DNA from: Phycisphaerae bacterium | GTDB lineage: Bacteria; Planctomycetota; Phycisphaerae; Sedimentisphaerales; UBA12454 | Direction: 5' to 3' | Length of the DNA stretch: 64,000 nucleotides | Assembly (NCBI GenBank): GCA_041652575.1 | Contig: JBAZHC010000008.1 | Location: forward strand, 1-64,000 | Shown here: positions 34,182-43,757 of the stretch, piece after piece | Layout of the letters: each line of letters begins with the position of its first letter | Position numbering within the stretch: position 1 is the stretch's first letter | Translations under genes and position numbers: made by a program | Notes under the pieces: generated by a model | Databases searched by the model: none | Seen by the model: the letters and a program-made list of their open reading frames with translations, nothing else | Told to the model about the DNA's origin: nothing

Positions 34182-36803
34182 ATGCAAAAAATACGTAATT
34201 TCACAGTGTTACCGTCGTTGCCTGAAGCCTTGATGGGTCTTAGGACTATTGCGCACAATATGTTTTGGTCGTGGAATCCGGAATTTATTGAATTATTCCG
34301 ACAGATTGACCCTGAAAAATGGGAGCAGTGCGGCCACAATCCTGTAAAGCTTCTCGGTACTGTAAATCAGAACAGACTAAACGACCTTGCAGGAATGCAG
34401 GGTTTTGTATATCAGCTCAAGCAGGCCCAGGAAAAGCTGAACCACTATTCGACTTCGCCGGGCTGGTTTGACAGGGTTTGGACTAATAAGCACAAACCTG
34501 TCATCGCGTATTTCAGTCTTGAGTTTGGAATTCACGAATCGCTGCCGGTTTATGCCGGCGGTTTGGGTATTCTCGCAGGAGACCATTTAAAGAGCGCATC
34601 CGATTTGGGTTTGCCTCTTGTCGGCGTGGGTCTGATGTATCAGAAAGGATATTTCAGGCAGTATCTTAACGCCGACGGCTGGCAGCAGGAACGTTACGAA
34701 GATAATGACTTTTACAATATGCCCGCAGAACTCGTCCGCAAGAAAAGCGACCATCCGCTGACAATTAAACTGGCCTTTCCGCAAAGGCAGGTAGCCGTTC
34801 AAATCTGGAAAGTTACCGTCGGAAGAGTAAATCTGTTTCTGCTTGATACGAACGTTCCCGCCAATTCCGAACAGGACAGGCTTTTAACTTCTGCCCTGTA
34901 CGCCGGCAATTCGGAAATGAGAATCCAGCAGGAGATACTTATAGGTATTGGCGGTTTCAAGGCGCTTCTGGCGATGGGACTTGAGCCGTCCGTTTGTCAT
35001 ATGAACGAAGGCCACGCCGCTTTTATGGCACTGGAGAGAATAAGACATCTTTGCAGTACGAGGAATTTAAATTTTGAGCAGGCTCTGGAAGCAACGAAAG
35101 CCTGCAATATTTTTACAATTCACACGCCGGTAAAGGCGGGTAACGATGAATTCAGTCCGGAGATGATGAGTAAATATTTCGGCGTTTATTTCCCGAAGCT
35201 CGGACTTGACAAAAATGCATTTCTTTCACTTGGCAGGCTTGACCCGTCCAAGGACAGTGAAACCTTTAAGATGCCGGTACTCGCTTTGAAGTTGAGTACA
35301 TGGCGCAATGGCGTCAGCAAGCTCCACGGCGGCGTTTCACGCGCGATGTGGGCTGAGCTTTGGCCCAAACTGCCGGTCGAAGAAGTTCCAATTCAGTCAA
35401 TTACCAACGGCATACACGCCAAGAGTTTTATTTCATCGGACCTCAATCAGCTTTATGAAAGATACCTGGGCTTTAACTGGGCCGAGGAAATCGCTGAGGA
35501 ATCGATTTGGCAGAATGTTGACCAGATTCCGGACGAGGAATTATGGCGCATACATCAGAGATGCAGAGAAAATCTCATTAGTTTTGTACGCAAGCAGATT
35601 AAAAAGCAAATGCAGCGGCGAGGTACATATCATACCGAGCTGGGCTGGGCCGAGCAGGTTCTTGACCCTGAGGCTTTGACGATAGGATTTGCAAGAAGGT
35701 TTGCGACTTATAAGAGGGGCAATCTTTTATTGAAGGATGCCGAGAGGCTTGTAAATCTTTTGAACAAGACTGACAAGCCCGTTCAGATAATCTTTGCCGG
35801 CAAGGCTCATCCTAATGACGAACAGGGCAAAGAGATTATTCGTCAGCTTATCCATTTCGCTACCAGAAATGACGTCAGGAAAAGACTGGTTTTCCTCGAA
35901 GATTACAATATGGATATCGCCCGTTATATGGTACAGGGCGTCGATATTTGGCTCAACAATCCGCGAGTCCCTATGGAGGCATCGGGAACAAGCGGAATGA
36001 AGGCGGCACTCAATGGTGCGCTAAACGTCAGCACTTTAGACGGCTGGTGGGTGGAAGGATATGCCCTGAATTCCGGATGGGTAATCGGAGCAGGAGAAAC
36101 CTACGACGATTATGAATATCAGGATAAAGTAGAATCGGAAGCGATATTCAACCTTTTCGAAAATGAAATCGTACCGCTATTCTATACCCATTCATCCGAC
36201 AACCTGCCGAGGGCGTGGATACACAGGATGAAAAATTCGATAAAATGGATAGTGCCGCGATTCAATACTCACAGAATGGTAGCTGAATACACCAACAGAT
36301 TCTATAGGCCGGCAGCGGAAAGATGGGAAAGTTTCGCTTCCTCAAATATGGAAAAAGTAAAAACAATGGCTACTCTGAAAAACCGCCTTAAAGAAGAATG
36401 GAAAAATATAAAAATAGAAGATGTGGATGTACAGGTTAAAAACGGCAAAACAGCCGTTTCTCTCAACGGCAACGCCTCGCATCTCGAAGTAGGATGCGAA
36501 CTTGAAATAACCGCAACCATCGGACTGGGCGGACTGAACCCGGACGATTTGGCTGTCCAGATATATCACGGAGCTGTCGATTCGTGGGGAAATATAAACC
36601 GCGGCAGCGTTAAACAAATGGCCGGAGCGGCTGAAAAAACCAAACAAAATTCGTGCGGGTTCACCGGAACAATCAAGTGCACCCGCAGCGGAAAATGCGG
36701 ATTCGCCGTGCGAGTTCTGCCGGGAGCAAAAGACCTTGCCGACCAATACGAGCCGGGAATGATATTGTGGGAATCGACGAACGGAGACAATAACAAAAAT
36801 TAA
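34182..36803 (+). CDS. glgP: alpha-glucan phosphorylase (GT35)
   Basis: Pyridoxal-phosphate enzyme that releases glucose-1-phosphate from glycogen. The 873 residues include a DUF3417 N-terminal domain (about 1-110, FTVLPSLPEALMGLRTIAHNMFWSWNPEF) and the GT35 core with SLEFGIHESLPVYAGGLGILAGDH, HMNEGHAAF, ITNGIHAKSF, GFARRFATYKR and the cofactor-lysine region EASGTSGMKAALNGALN. The last 150 residues form an additional beta domain found in this long, non-GlgP1 subtype. It works on storage glycogen with the glycan-active operon at 22.6-26.4 kb as a possible partner. Confidence 0.96.
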   Translation: MQKIRNFTVLPSLPEALMGLRTIAHNMFWSWNPEFIELFRQIDPEKWEQCGHNPVKLLGTVNQNRLNDLAGMQGFVYQLKQAQEKLNHYSTSPGWFDRVWTNKHKPVIAYFSLEFGIHESLPVYAGGLGILAGDHLKSASDLGLPLVGVGLMYQKGYFRQYLNADGWQQERYEDNDFYNMPAELVRKKSDHPLTIKLAFPQRQVAVQIWKVTVGRVNLFLLDTNVPANSEQDRLLTSALYAGNSEMRIQQEILIGIGGFKALLAMGLEPSVCHMNEGHAAFMALERIRHLCSTRNLNFEQALEATKACNIFTIHTPVKAGNDEFSPEMMSKYFGVYFPKLGLDKNAFLSLGRLDPSKDSETFKMPVLALKLSTWRNGVSKLHGGVSRAMWAELWPKLPVEEVPIQSITNGIHAKSFISSDLNQLYERYLGFNWAEEIAEESIWQNVDQIPDEELWRIHQRCRENLISFVRKQIKKQMQRRGTYHTELGWAEQVLDPEALTIGFARRFATYKRGNLLLKDAERLVNLLNKTDKPVQIIFAGKAHPNDEQGKEIIRQLIHFATRNDVRKRLVFLEDYNMDIARYMVQGVDIWLNNPRVPMEASGTSGMKAALNGALNVSTLDGWWVEGYALNSGWVIGAGETYDDYEYQDKVESEAIFNLFENEIVPLFYTHSSDNLPRAWIHRMKNSIKWIVPRFNTHRMVAEYTNRFYRPAAERWESFASSNMEKVKTMATLKNRLKEEWKNIKIEDVDVQVKNGKTAVSLNGNASHLEVGCELEITATIGLGGLNPDDLAVQIYHGAVDSWGNINRGSVKQMAGAAEKTKQNSCGFTGTIKCTRSGKCGFAVRVLPGAKDLADQYEPGMILWESTNGDNNKN

Positions 36804-36828
36804 AAAATAAAAATGTAAAATTATAATG

Positions 36829-36866
36829 TCCCGCGATTTAAGCCATCTAATCGCGGGATTTTTTTT
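36829..36866 (+). terminator. rho-independent terminator of glgP
   Basis: TCCCGCGATT (36829-36838) pairs with AATCGCGGGA (36849-36858), followed by eight T. Confidence 0.93.
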
Positions 36867-36954
36867 GAAAATTTTTAATGAACTCAAAACCTGAATAAAT
36901 CCGGAAACATACCCCTCATTTCTTAAGTCATCGTAAAATAATGAAATAAAAAAA

Positions 36955-37305
36955 TGGAGGCGGGGGGATTCGAACCCCCGTCCCGAAACGTTTCAAAACA
37001 GGCATCTACATGTTTAGTTGGTCATTTGGTTCTCGCTTCACTAAACGCCGATCAACAGGCTTTCAGTTCAGCCAGCCGGTAATTTTTAACTTTGCTCGGA
37101 CCAGCGGCCTGACAAAGCTGTCCCGCATTTTGACGCCCTTGCGAAACTGGCGGGAACAATCCCGCAGGACGAGCCGCCTAAATTAGGCAGCCATTGCTAA
37201 TTGGTAGTTGCCAATTAAATTTGTGTCGGATGATTAGCCAGGCCAACCGACATCCTGGACATGCAACCTGCTTCTCTACCCGTCCGGTCGAAGCCTTTCG
37301 CCCCC
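36955..37305 (-). ncRNA. ssrA: transfer-messenger RNA
   Basis: On the minus strand the RNA begins GGGGGCGAAAGG and ends with the T-arm GGGGGTTCGAA-type sequence and CGCCTCCA. The 5' GGGGGCG pairs with 3' CGCCTCC and includes the G3-U70 pair that makes it an alanyl-tRNA synthetase substrate. The one-piece layout is 351 nt. A tag frame ending in DTNLIGNYQLAMAA followed by TAA is encoded at 37227-37183. It rescues stalled ribosomes. CCA is not encoded. Confidence 0.96.
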
Positions 37306-37342
37306 GAAAAAAATGCTCGATTTTTAAAAGAACATTTTTATA

Positions 37343-37371
37343 TTTATATACACGTAATTATTGTACCACAA
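37343..37371 (-). promoter_or_regulatory. possible promoter of tmRNA
   Basis: On the minus strand TTGTGG (37371-37366), 17 nt, TATAAA (37348-37343), about 38 bp before the tmRNA 5' end. Confidence 0.4.
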
Positions 37372-37437
37372 TTAATTATAAAAGTCCAGTAAAACAGTTA
37401 TAACCGGTCGGAGCGAATCCCTGCAAATAAAATTTCA

Positions 37438-37466
37438 TTGTAAATCGTATTAAAATCCGATACAAT
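37438..37466 (+). promoter_or_regulatory. promoter of 6S-like RNA
   Basis: TTGTAA (37438-37443), a 17-nt spacer, TACAAT (37461-37466), 7 bp before the predicted RNA start. Confidence 0.7.
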
Positions 37467-37472
37467 ACTATA

Positions 37473-37669
37473 GCAAGGTTTCCCCTGCAGTGTTCGACAG
37501 GATCGTAGATATTTGAAGAACCGATATCCATATTTTAGGAAGTCAGAACCTGCCGGCTCGAAAACGCCTGCTCGACAGGACTTTCGGACGCTTGAAGCTG
37601 ACTTACCACTTTAAAATACTGGGTTCTTTAAATAGCCTTCCATCGGCACAGGTGGAGGTTACCAAGCAT
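37473..37669 (+). ncRNA. ssrS: probable 6S RNA
   Basis: A roughly 197-nt noncoding transcript with a strong promoter and terminator. The 5' part reads CCCCTGCAGTGTTCGACAGG and contains AACCGATATCCATA; the 3' part contains CCTTCCATCGGCACAGGTGG. These resemble conserved stretches of 6S RNA (GTTCG near the 5' closing stem, CCGATAT, and a 3' GGCGGC-like strand that pairs back). In 6S RNA the 5' and 3' ends form a long stem with a large central bubble that binds RNA polymerase. I judge this by sequence pattern only. No reading frame fits the segment. Confidence 0.75.
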
Positions 37670-37673
37670 TAAA

Positions 37674-37700
37674 AAGGTCTGCTTTTGCGGGCCTTTTTTT
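37674..37700 (+). terminator. rho-independent terminator of 6S-like RNA
   Basis: AAGGTCTGC (37674-37682), loop TTTT, GCGGGCCTT (37687-37695) with two G-U pairs, then a T run. Confidence 0.9.
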
Positions 37701-37794
37701 ATATTGTTACTCAGATACTAAGATTTAAAGGCGTCTCTAAAAATATCATTTCCATGTCTGTATCGCCACTGTACCGGCTGCATATACAAATTCC

Positions 37795-37823
37795 TTGCTA
37801 TTATTAAATATTTCTGATATAAT
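37795..37823 (+). promoter_or_regulatory. promoter of PL9 pectate lyase gene
   Basis: TTGCTA (37795-37800), a 17-nt spacer, and a perfect TATAAT (37818-37823), about 80 bp before the gene start. Confidence 0.7.
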
Positions 37824-37904
37824 CTGATTAAACCTACAAAAAGTCTGGCTAACAGGTGAATACTGGTTTTAAAAGCACATCAATCTCTGATAGGGACATC
37901 GTTC

Positions 37905-40613
37905 TTGCAAATAAGCCGGCAATGGCAGCGTCTCCTTGTCTTATTGATGGTCTGCATATTTTTCGTGGTTTGTCCTGCATATTGCAGTGATTATTTTGTC
38001 GACCCCAATGGAAATGACAGCAACCCCGGCACCATAGATTATCCTTTTGCAACGATTCCTACGGCTGTAACTGCGGCGACGGCAGGCGATACAATTTATC
38101 TTCGCGGCGGAACTCATATATATACCACAACCATTTCCATTTCGAAGGACGGCACATCAGGTTCCAGATATTATATGTTTGCCTATCCCGGCGAACGGCC
38201 TGTTCTCGATTTCTCGGCAATGGCGGAAAGCGGCAGCAACAGGGGAATTATACTGTCTGGAGATTATTGGCATATCAAAGGCATAGACGTTTACGGTGCC
38301 GGCGATAACGGTATGAATATAAGTGGCGGTTCATATAATATTATTGAATTCTGCCGGTTCTATGAAAACCACGACACTGGTTTGCAAATAGGAGGCGGTG
38401 CGACATACAACCAAATCATAAACTGCGACTCATATTATAACGCAGATTCCTCGCTGGAAAATGCGGATGGTTTTGCGCCGAAACTGGATATTGGTACAGG
38501 CAACTATTTCTATGGCTGCAGGTCATGGCAGAATTTAGATGATGGATACGATGGTTATTTAAGGCCGTCAGATGGCATTTTGACAACTTATGAAAATTGC
38601 TGGGCATTTAAAAATGGTTACCTGAAAAACGGCCAAGCCAGCAGCGGAGACGGCAATGGTTTTAAAATGGGCGGCAGCGACGATAAAACACTCAGGCATA
38701 ATGTTATCTTAATAAATTGTCTTTCTTTTCAGAACGCGGTTAAAGGCTTCGATCAGAACAATAACAAAGGTTCCATGACCCTTTATAATTGTACAGCATT
38801 TAATAATGGTTCATATAATTACAACATCCCCTTGGCGCTGGCCAGCGGTTCGACCGCAACGCTTACAAACTGCGTTTACTACTTAGGCTCGAATAGTCTC
38901 GGCAGTTTCGTTGTGCAAACTACAAATAGCTGGCAGAGTCCGTTTTCCGTCAGCAGCGGCGATTTTGTCAGCGTTGACCCTTCGGCAGCTTATGGGCCAA
39001 GACAGGCTGACGGCAGTTTGCCCGATATTACTTTTATGCACCTTGCGGCGGGAAGCGATTTAATCGACGGAGGAACAGATGTCGGATTGCCATACAACGG
39101 CAGTGCACCTGACCTTGGATGTTATGAATACACTGTAAGCAATGTAGATTATCCCCCTGCCTCGCCTGCCGGTTTGTCAGCAACAGGCTATAATGGTTCG
39201 GTCGGTCTGAACTGGAACGACAATAGCGAAAGCGATTTGGACGGCTATAATATTTATCGTTCGACAACATCAGGCTCGGGATACAGCAAATTAAACGGCT
39301 CACTTTTGAGCAATTCAAATTATACCGACGACAGCGTTATCAATAATACAACTTATTATTATGTTGTTACCGCAGTTGATGTTAATGAACATGAATCAAA
39401 TTATTCAAGCCAGGTATCGGCAACACCTGCGGATACTGATGCACCTGCAACGCCGACAGGTCTGATTGCAGGAGCAGGCGACCAAATTGTAATACTTGGC
39501 TGGAACGATAATACCGAACCAGATTTGGCAGGCTACAATATATATCGTTCGACAACTTCAGGTTCAGGATATATCAAACTCAACAGTTCGCTACTCAGCA
39601 GTCCGGATTACAGCGACAGCAGTGTTACAAATACGATTACCTATTATTATGTCGTTACTGCAGTTGATACATCTTCGAATGAATCTGCACATTCAGGCGA
39701 AGTTACCGCTATACCAACAATATACGGTGATTTCATAGTTAACGGCATCGTGGAAATAGACGACCTCGCTTACCTGTGCAACTTGTGGCTGGTAAATGAC
39801 TGTGAAGCGACCACCTTGGCGGACATTGACGATGATTGCACTGTTAACTTCTACGAGTTTTCAGCTTTTGCCAATAACTGGATGATAATTCCACCTGATA
39901 TTAACGCCCCTGCCCCGCCAACAGGTCTCTCTGCAATGGCCGGCGACGCAACGGTTTCACTAAACTGGAACGACAACAGCGAAAGCGATTTAACAGGATA
40001 TAATATATATCGTTCTACAACATCAGGCTCGGGATACAGCAAACTCAACAGCTCACTTTTGAGCACTTCTGATTATACAGATAACAGCGTTATAAACGGC
40101 ACAACATATTACTATGTTGTTACAGCGGTCGATACATCAGCCAATGAGTCAGCATATTCCAGCCAGGTTTCTACAACACCTGCCGCTCCTGTTACGAGTA
40201 TAACCATACAGGAAAATACTGACGGTTATTGCGGTATCGATGGCACAATTGATACCAACCATAATGGCTATACCGGCACAGGTTTTGCCAATACCACCAA
40301 TGACACCGGCCAAAGTATTGATTGGAGCATAAATGTTTTAGCTACGGGAACATATACTTTTACCTGGCGATATGCCAACGGATCCACAACTACCAGACCG
40401 GGAAATTTGATTATAAACGGTTCTACTGTGGTATCCGGAATAAGTTTCCCTGTCACCAGCGACTGGGACACGTGGACTACGGTATCAACGAATGTAAGTT
40501 TAACAACAGGCATAAAAAGCATAAGTCTTGAATCAACCACCAGTGACGGCCTGACAAATATTGATTATGTCGAGATAACCGGCCCGAACCTGACAACGGC
40601 AACCTGCCAATAG
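37905..40613 (+). CDS. secreted PL9 pectate lyase with FN3, dockerin-like and CBM modules
   Basis: Cleaves polygalacturonate by beta-elimination outside the cell. The 902 residues start at TTG, the only start giving the signal peptide (LLVLLMVCIFFVVCPAYCS). Residues about 28-405 are a right-handed beta-helix with PL9 signatures: FVDPNGNDSNPGT, NADGFAPKL (the Lys193 here is the catalytic-base candidate), the following Asp-rich NLDDGYDGY, GNGFKMGG and GFDQNNNKG. Then FN3 domains at about 420-510 and 513-605, a dockerin-like pair at about 606-662, a third FN3 at about 665-760 and a CBM35-like domain at about 766-895. FN3 copies 1 and 3 are closer to each other than to copy 2, which suggests a late duplication. 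Confidence 0.9.
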   Translation: MQISRQWQRLLVLLMVCIFFVVCPAYCSDYFVDPNGNDSNPGTIDYPFATIPTAVTAATAGDTIYLRGGTHIYTTTISISKDGTSGSRYYMFAYPGERPVLDFSAMAESGSNRGIILSGDYWHIKGIDVYGAGDNGMNISGGSYNIIEFCRFYENHDTGLQIGGGATYNQIINCDSYYNADSSLENADGFAPKLDIGTGNYFYGCRSWQNLDDGYDGYLRPSDGILTTYENCWAFKNGYLKNGQASSGDGNGFKMGGSDDKTLRHNVILINCLSFQNAVKGFDQNNNKGSMTLYNCTAFNNGSYNYNIPLALASGSTATLTNCVYYLGSNSLGSFVVQTTNSWQSPFSVSSGDFVSVDPSAAYGPRQADGSLPDITFMHLAAGSDLIDGGTDVGLPYNGSAPDLGCYEYTVSNVDYPPASPAGLSATGYNGSVGLNWNDNSESDLDGYNIYRSTTSGSGYSKLNGSLLSNSNYTDDSVINNTTYYYVVTAVDVNEHESNYSSQVSATPADTDAPATPTGLIAGAGDQIVILGWNDNTEPDLAGYNIYRSTTSGSGYIKLNSSLLSSPDYSDSSVTNTITYYYVVTAVDTSSNESAHSGEVTAIPTIYGDFIVNGIVEIDDLAYLCNLWLVNDCEATTLADIDDDCTVNFYEFSAFANNWMIIPPDINAPAPPTGLSAMAGDATVSLNWNDNSESDLTGYNIYRSTTSGSGYSKLNSSLLSTSDYTDNSVINGTTYYYVVTAVDTSANESAYSSQVSTTPAAPVTSITIQENTDGYCGIDGTIDTNHNGYTGTGFANTTNDTGQSIDWSINVLATGTYTFTWRYANGSTTTRPGNLIINGSTVVSGISFPVTSDWDTWTTVSTNVSLTTGIKSISLESTTSDGLTNIDYVEITGPNLTTATCQ

Positions 40614-40752
40614 CTGAGGTTTTGATTTCAGCGGCGGCTGAAGTAAATAATCCAATTAAAACCACATGTCCAATCATCTACTCTTTGCGATAGATTTATT
40701 GCCGAATTTGCTGTATATATACAAATCAATACCTGACTGTCGGAGATTAAAT

Positions 40753-42372
40753 ATGAGCTCGAATAAATGCCTGTGTTTGCTTTGCGGTTTGTGGATTGTG
40801 TTTTCCGGCGGAACTGCCGTCAAAGGCGAGAGTGATAAAGAACTCAAATCCCAATGTCTTGCGACAATGAAAAAAGCCGCTCAATATATGGTTGAGCAGG
40901 TCAGTACGAACGGCGGATATGTATGGAACTATCTGCCTGATTTTTCAAGACGCTGGGGAGAGATGGAAGCGTATAAGACAATGATATGGGTTCAGCCGCC
41001 GGGGACGCCGACTATGGGCAATCTTTTTCTTGACGCATATCACGCTACGGGAGACGAATATTATTACCAGGCCGCGAAAAAAACAGCAGATGCCCTGATA
41101 TGGGGACAGCTCGAGTGCGGCGGATGGCACTATATAATCGATTTCGCCGGCAATACGTCGCTGAAAAAATGGCACCAAACAATCGGAAAAAACGGATGGA
41201 GACTCGAAGAATTTCAGCATTATTACGGCAACGCGACTTTTGACGACAGCGCCACATCGGAAGCTTCGAGGTTTCTTTTGAGAATGTATATCGAAAAATT
41301 CAACCCTGCGTATAAATATCCGCTCGATAAGGCGATTAACTTTGTTATCGAAAGTCAATACCCGATAGGCGGCTGGCCCCAAAGGTATCCGCTGATGTAC
41401 GAATTCAGCCATCACGGCAGAGAAGATTATTCTTCATATCTCACATTTAACGACAATGTCACCGGCGGAAATATAAATTTCCTGATTCAATGTTATATCG
41501 TACTGGGGCAAAGGAGATGCCTGGAGCCGGCTGTCAGGGGAATGAATTTTTATCTTGTATCGCAACAGGCCAAACCGCAGGCGGGATGGGCTCAGCAATA
41601 CACAATGGATTTGAAACCGGCCGGCGCGCGAACGTATGAACCGAAGGCTCTTTCGACAAAAGATACCGTTGATAACATTAATCAGCTCATAACTTTTTAT
41701 CGAATGACGGGAGACGGCAAATTCCTTGACCATATACCCGATGCGCTCGACTGGCTGGATAAATGCAAACTTGACAAATCGCAAACCGCAGACGGCAGAT
41801 ATTTATATCCGAGATTTCTCGAAATTGGCACAAACAAGCCGATTTATGTGCATCGAAAAGGTTCGAACGCTGCATACGGTTATTATTATACTGACTATAA
41901 CGATGATAAATTACTTGCGCATTCGGCAGGAAAAATTTATATCGATGTAAACCGGATTCGCAAAGAGTTCGAACAGGTTAAAAAAATGAGCGTTGAGGAA
42001 GCGACAAAAAATTCACCTGTTTTGAATGAGCAATTCACACAGGATGGCAGTCCGCAAAAATATTATTCTTTAACAGGCTCAATGGATGATTTATTCGAAG
42101 CCAATGTTGATTATAAACGGCCTAATATGGAGCAGGTCAAATATGTTATTAAAGAACTGGATGATAAAGGCAGATGGCTGAGCAGGCACAGCGTTAAAAG
42201 CAATCCATATATCGGAGACAGCACTAAAACCGAAGCGACAGATGAACACGCGTCAACGCGGGTGGGTGACAAAACAGATACTTCGCCATACAAGGATGAA
42301 AGCGGACAGGACTATATATCAACCGAAACGTTTATAAACAATATGAAGATACTTTTAGATTATATTAAATAA
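40753..42372 (+). CDS. secreted PL10 pectate lyase
   Basis: A polygalacturonate lyase with an alpha/alpha-toroid fold. The start at 40753 is supported by CGGAG 7 nt upstream and a signal peptide (CLCLLCGLWIVFSGGTAVKG); the frame extends upstream to 40666 without a ribosome site. Of the 539 residues, the core about 40-370 carries PL10 text: ESQYPIGGWPQRYPL, YSSYLTFNDNVTGGNINFL and GWAQQYTMDLKPAGARTYEPKAL. The last 150 residues are an extra polar region. There is no dockerin or CBM, unlike its neighbours. It overlaps the convergent XylR-type gene by 8 bp. Confidence 0.88.
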   Translation: MSSNKCLCLLCGLWIVFSGGTAVKGESDKELKSQCLATMKKAAQYMVEQVSTNGGYVWNYLPDFSRRWGEMEAYKTMIWVQPPGTPTMGNLFLDAYHATGDEYYYQAAKKTADALIWGQLECGGWHYIIDFAGNTSLKKWHQTIGKNGWRLEEFQHYYGNATFDDSATSEASRFLLRMYIEKFNPAYKYPLDKAINFVIESQYPIGGWPQRYPLMYEFSHHGREDYSSYLTFNDNVTGGNINFLIQCYIVLGQRRCLEPAVRGMNFYLVSQQAKPQAGWAQQYTMDLKPAGARTYEPKALSTKDTVDNINQLITFYRMTGDGKFLDHIPDALDWLDKCKLDKSQTADGRYLYPRFLEIGTNKPIYVHRKGSNAAYGYYYTDYNDDKLLAHSAGKIYIDVNRIRKEFEQVKKMSVEEATKNSPVLNEQFTQDGSPQKYYSLTGSMDDLFEANVDYKRPNMEQVKYVIKELDDKGRWLSRHSVKSNPYIGDSTKTEATDEHASTRVGDKTDTSPYKDESGQDYISTETFINNMKILLDYIK

Positions 42373-43558
42373 CAATATGTGTTTTTCTAAAGGCAGCGGG
42401 CGAAATGCCTTTGTACTTTTTGAACACCCTGATAAGATGACTGACAGAATCAAAGGTGGATGCGGCAGTAATCTGGTCAACTGACATATCTGTTTCCAAA
42501 AGAAGAGAAGCGATGCGTTCAACTCTCAAACGTGCGACCTCTTTCATAATGGAACGGCCAAGAATTGACTGGAATTTCGCCTCCAGGCTTCGTCTTGAAC
42601 AGGAGGCCGCATCGACGATATCTGCAACCTGAATACGTGAGTTAAAACTTCTTCGTATGAAACTTAAAGCGCCTGCGACATCGATATCATTTATGGCCAT
42701 TATATCGGATGACTGCCTTGTAACAACGTGGGTAGCGGGGGCAAGAATTTCCTGGCCTGCCATTGTTTTCTTTCCGAGAATAATATCATTCAATAATTTA
42801 GCGGCCTGGAAACCCGCCGATTCGAGGTTTATCGCAACGCTTGAAAGCGGCAGTTTCGAAACATTGCATAGTACATCATCATTAAACGCCCCTACTACGG
42901 CAACTTCTTCCGGAATGCGAATGCCCGCTTCTCCGGCGGCCTCGATAAGGTCATAACCAATAGTATCGTCGCAGGCCATTAGTCCAACAGGCTTTGGCAG
43001 AGAATGGAGCCATTTAATTGGTCCTTCAAGGCCTTTCATCCATGTCCGTCCGGACTGCCAGTCGTATTTATCGTGTTTTGTGATATTCGGATTGTAAACG
43101 CTGATTTTGTAGCCGGCATCGTGAATCTTTTGACTGAATCCATGTCTTCTGCGAACCGACCAGAAATAATTGCTTGGGCTGTAATAGGCAAAGTGCCTGA
43201 ATCCGCGTTCGAGAAAATGTTCGGCGGCAAGCTTGCCTGCATTAACGGAATCCGCAGTTAGATAAGGCAGAACTTTGGGGATTTCGAGACAATCCATAGA
43301 AATGCAGGGAAGGTTCATAGTGCCGACCTTCGACATAAGCTTTTTGGAATGAAGAGCGACAAACATTCCATCTATTCCATTTTTTTTCAGTAAAGGAAGG
43401 ATACGCTCCGGAATACCTGCGGCGATGCGAAGATGCCAATTGGTATTAACCATAGCGTAACGATGAACACCTTTCAGGATTCGTTGTAAATTGAGACTTA
43501 TGCTTGGCACAACGAAAGCAATTCTGATATTACGTTTTTGTTTTTGGCGTAACGGCAT
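42365..43558 (-). CDS. XylR-type LacI/AraC hybrid transcription regulator
   Basis: A sugar-responsive DNA-binding protein, about 397 residues. Residues 10-270 form a periplasmic-binding-protein-like effector domain (IRIAFVVPSISLNLQRILKG, GLMACDDTIGYDLIEAAGEAGIRIPEEVAVVG), and the last 100 an AraC-type double helix-turn-helix (VADIVDAASCSRRSLEAKFQ, ASTFDSVSHLIRVFKKYKGISPAAFRK). The ATG at 43558 fits the family start; a GTG at 43645 is in frame but runs through the probable operators. Diverges from the first pectinesterase gene and lies inside the pectin locus, so it likely controls it in response to a pectin-derived sugar. Confidence 0.9.
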   Translation of the reverse strand: MPLRQKQKRNIRIAFVVPSISLNLQRILKGVHRYAMVNTNWHLRIAAGIPERILPLLKKNGIDGMFVALHSKKLMSKVGTMNLPCISMDCLEIPKVLPYLTADSVNAGKLAAEHFLERGFRHFAYYSPSNYFWSVRRRHGFSQKIHDAGYKISVYNPNITKHDKYDWQSGRTWMKGLEGPIKWLHSLPKPVGLMACDDTIGYDLIEAAGEAGIRIPEEVAVVGAFNDDVLCNVSKLPLSSVAINLESAGFQAAKLLNDIILGKKTMAGQEILAPATHVVTRQSSDIMAINDIDVAGALSFIRRSFNSRIQVADIVDAASCSRRSLEAKFQSILGRSIMKEVARLRVERIASLLLETDMSVDQITAASTFDSVSHLIRVFKKYKGISPAAFRKTHIVI

Positions 43559-43610
43559 TTCAAAATAATAACCAAATATCGAATAAATATCAATAGGCCA
43601 AAAACAATGT

Positions 43611-43645
43611 TGCGCAATTGTGCTACTTTTCTGCGCAAAACGCAC
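43611..43645. promoter_or_regulatory. probable operator repeats between regulator and pectinesterase
   Basis: TGCGCAA occurs at 43611-43617 and 43632-43638, 21 bp apart (two helical turns), each within a longer partly palindromic run (GTTGCGCAATTG and CTGCGCAAAACGCA). ATTGTGCTA occurs at 43617-43625 and again at 43661-43669. They lie in the divergent promoter region, where an AraC-type regulator would bind direct repeats. No binding data. Confidence 0.45.
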
Positions 43646-43757
43646 TATTATTTACATGTTATTGTGCTAAAATTATAGCTTAATGCGTCAAAATACCGGT
43701 ACAAGAAGAGAACGGCTAAATAAAATGGCTAATTTCAAAAAGGAAGGAGTGGCTATT

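Noticed and set aside
37473..37669. RNase P RNA
   Set aside because: The conserved RNase P motifs (such as GAGGAAAGTCC and ACAGAA) are missing; the pattern fits 6S RNA better.
43559..43645. Upstream GTG start for the XylR-type regulator
   Set aside because: The added residues lack similarity to the family start and would translate the probable operator repeats; the ATG at 43558 fits the family opening.
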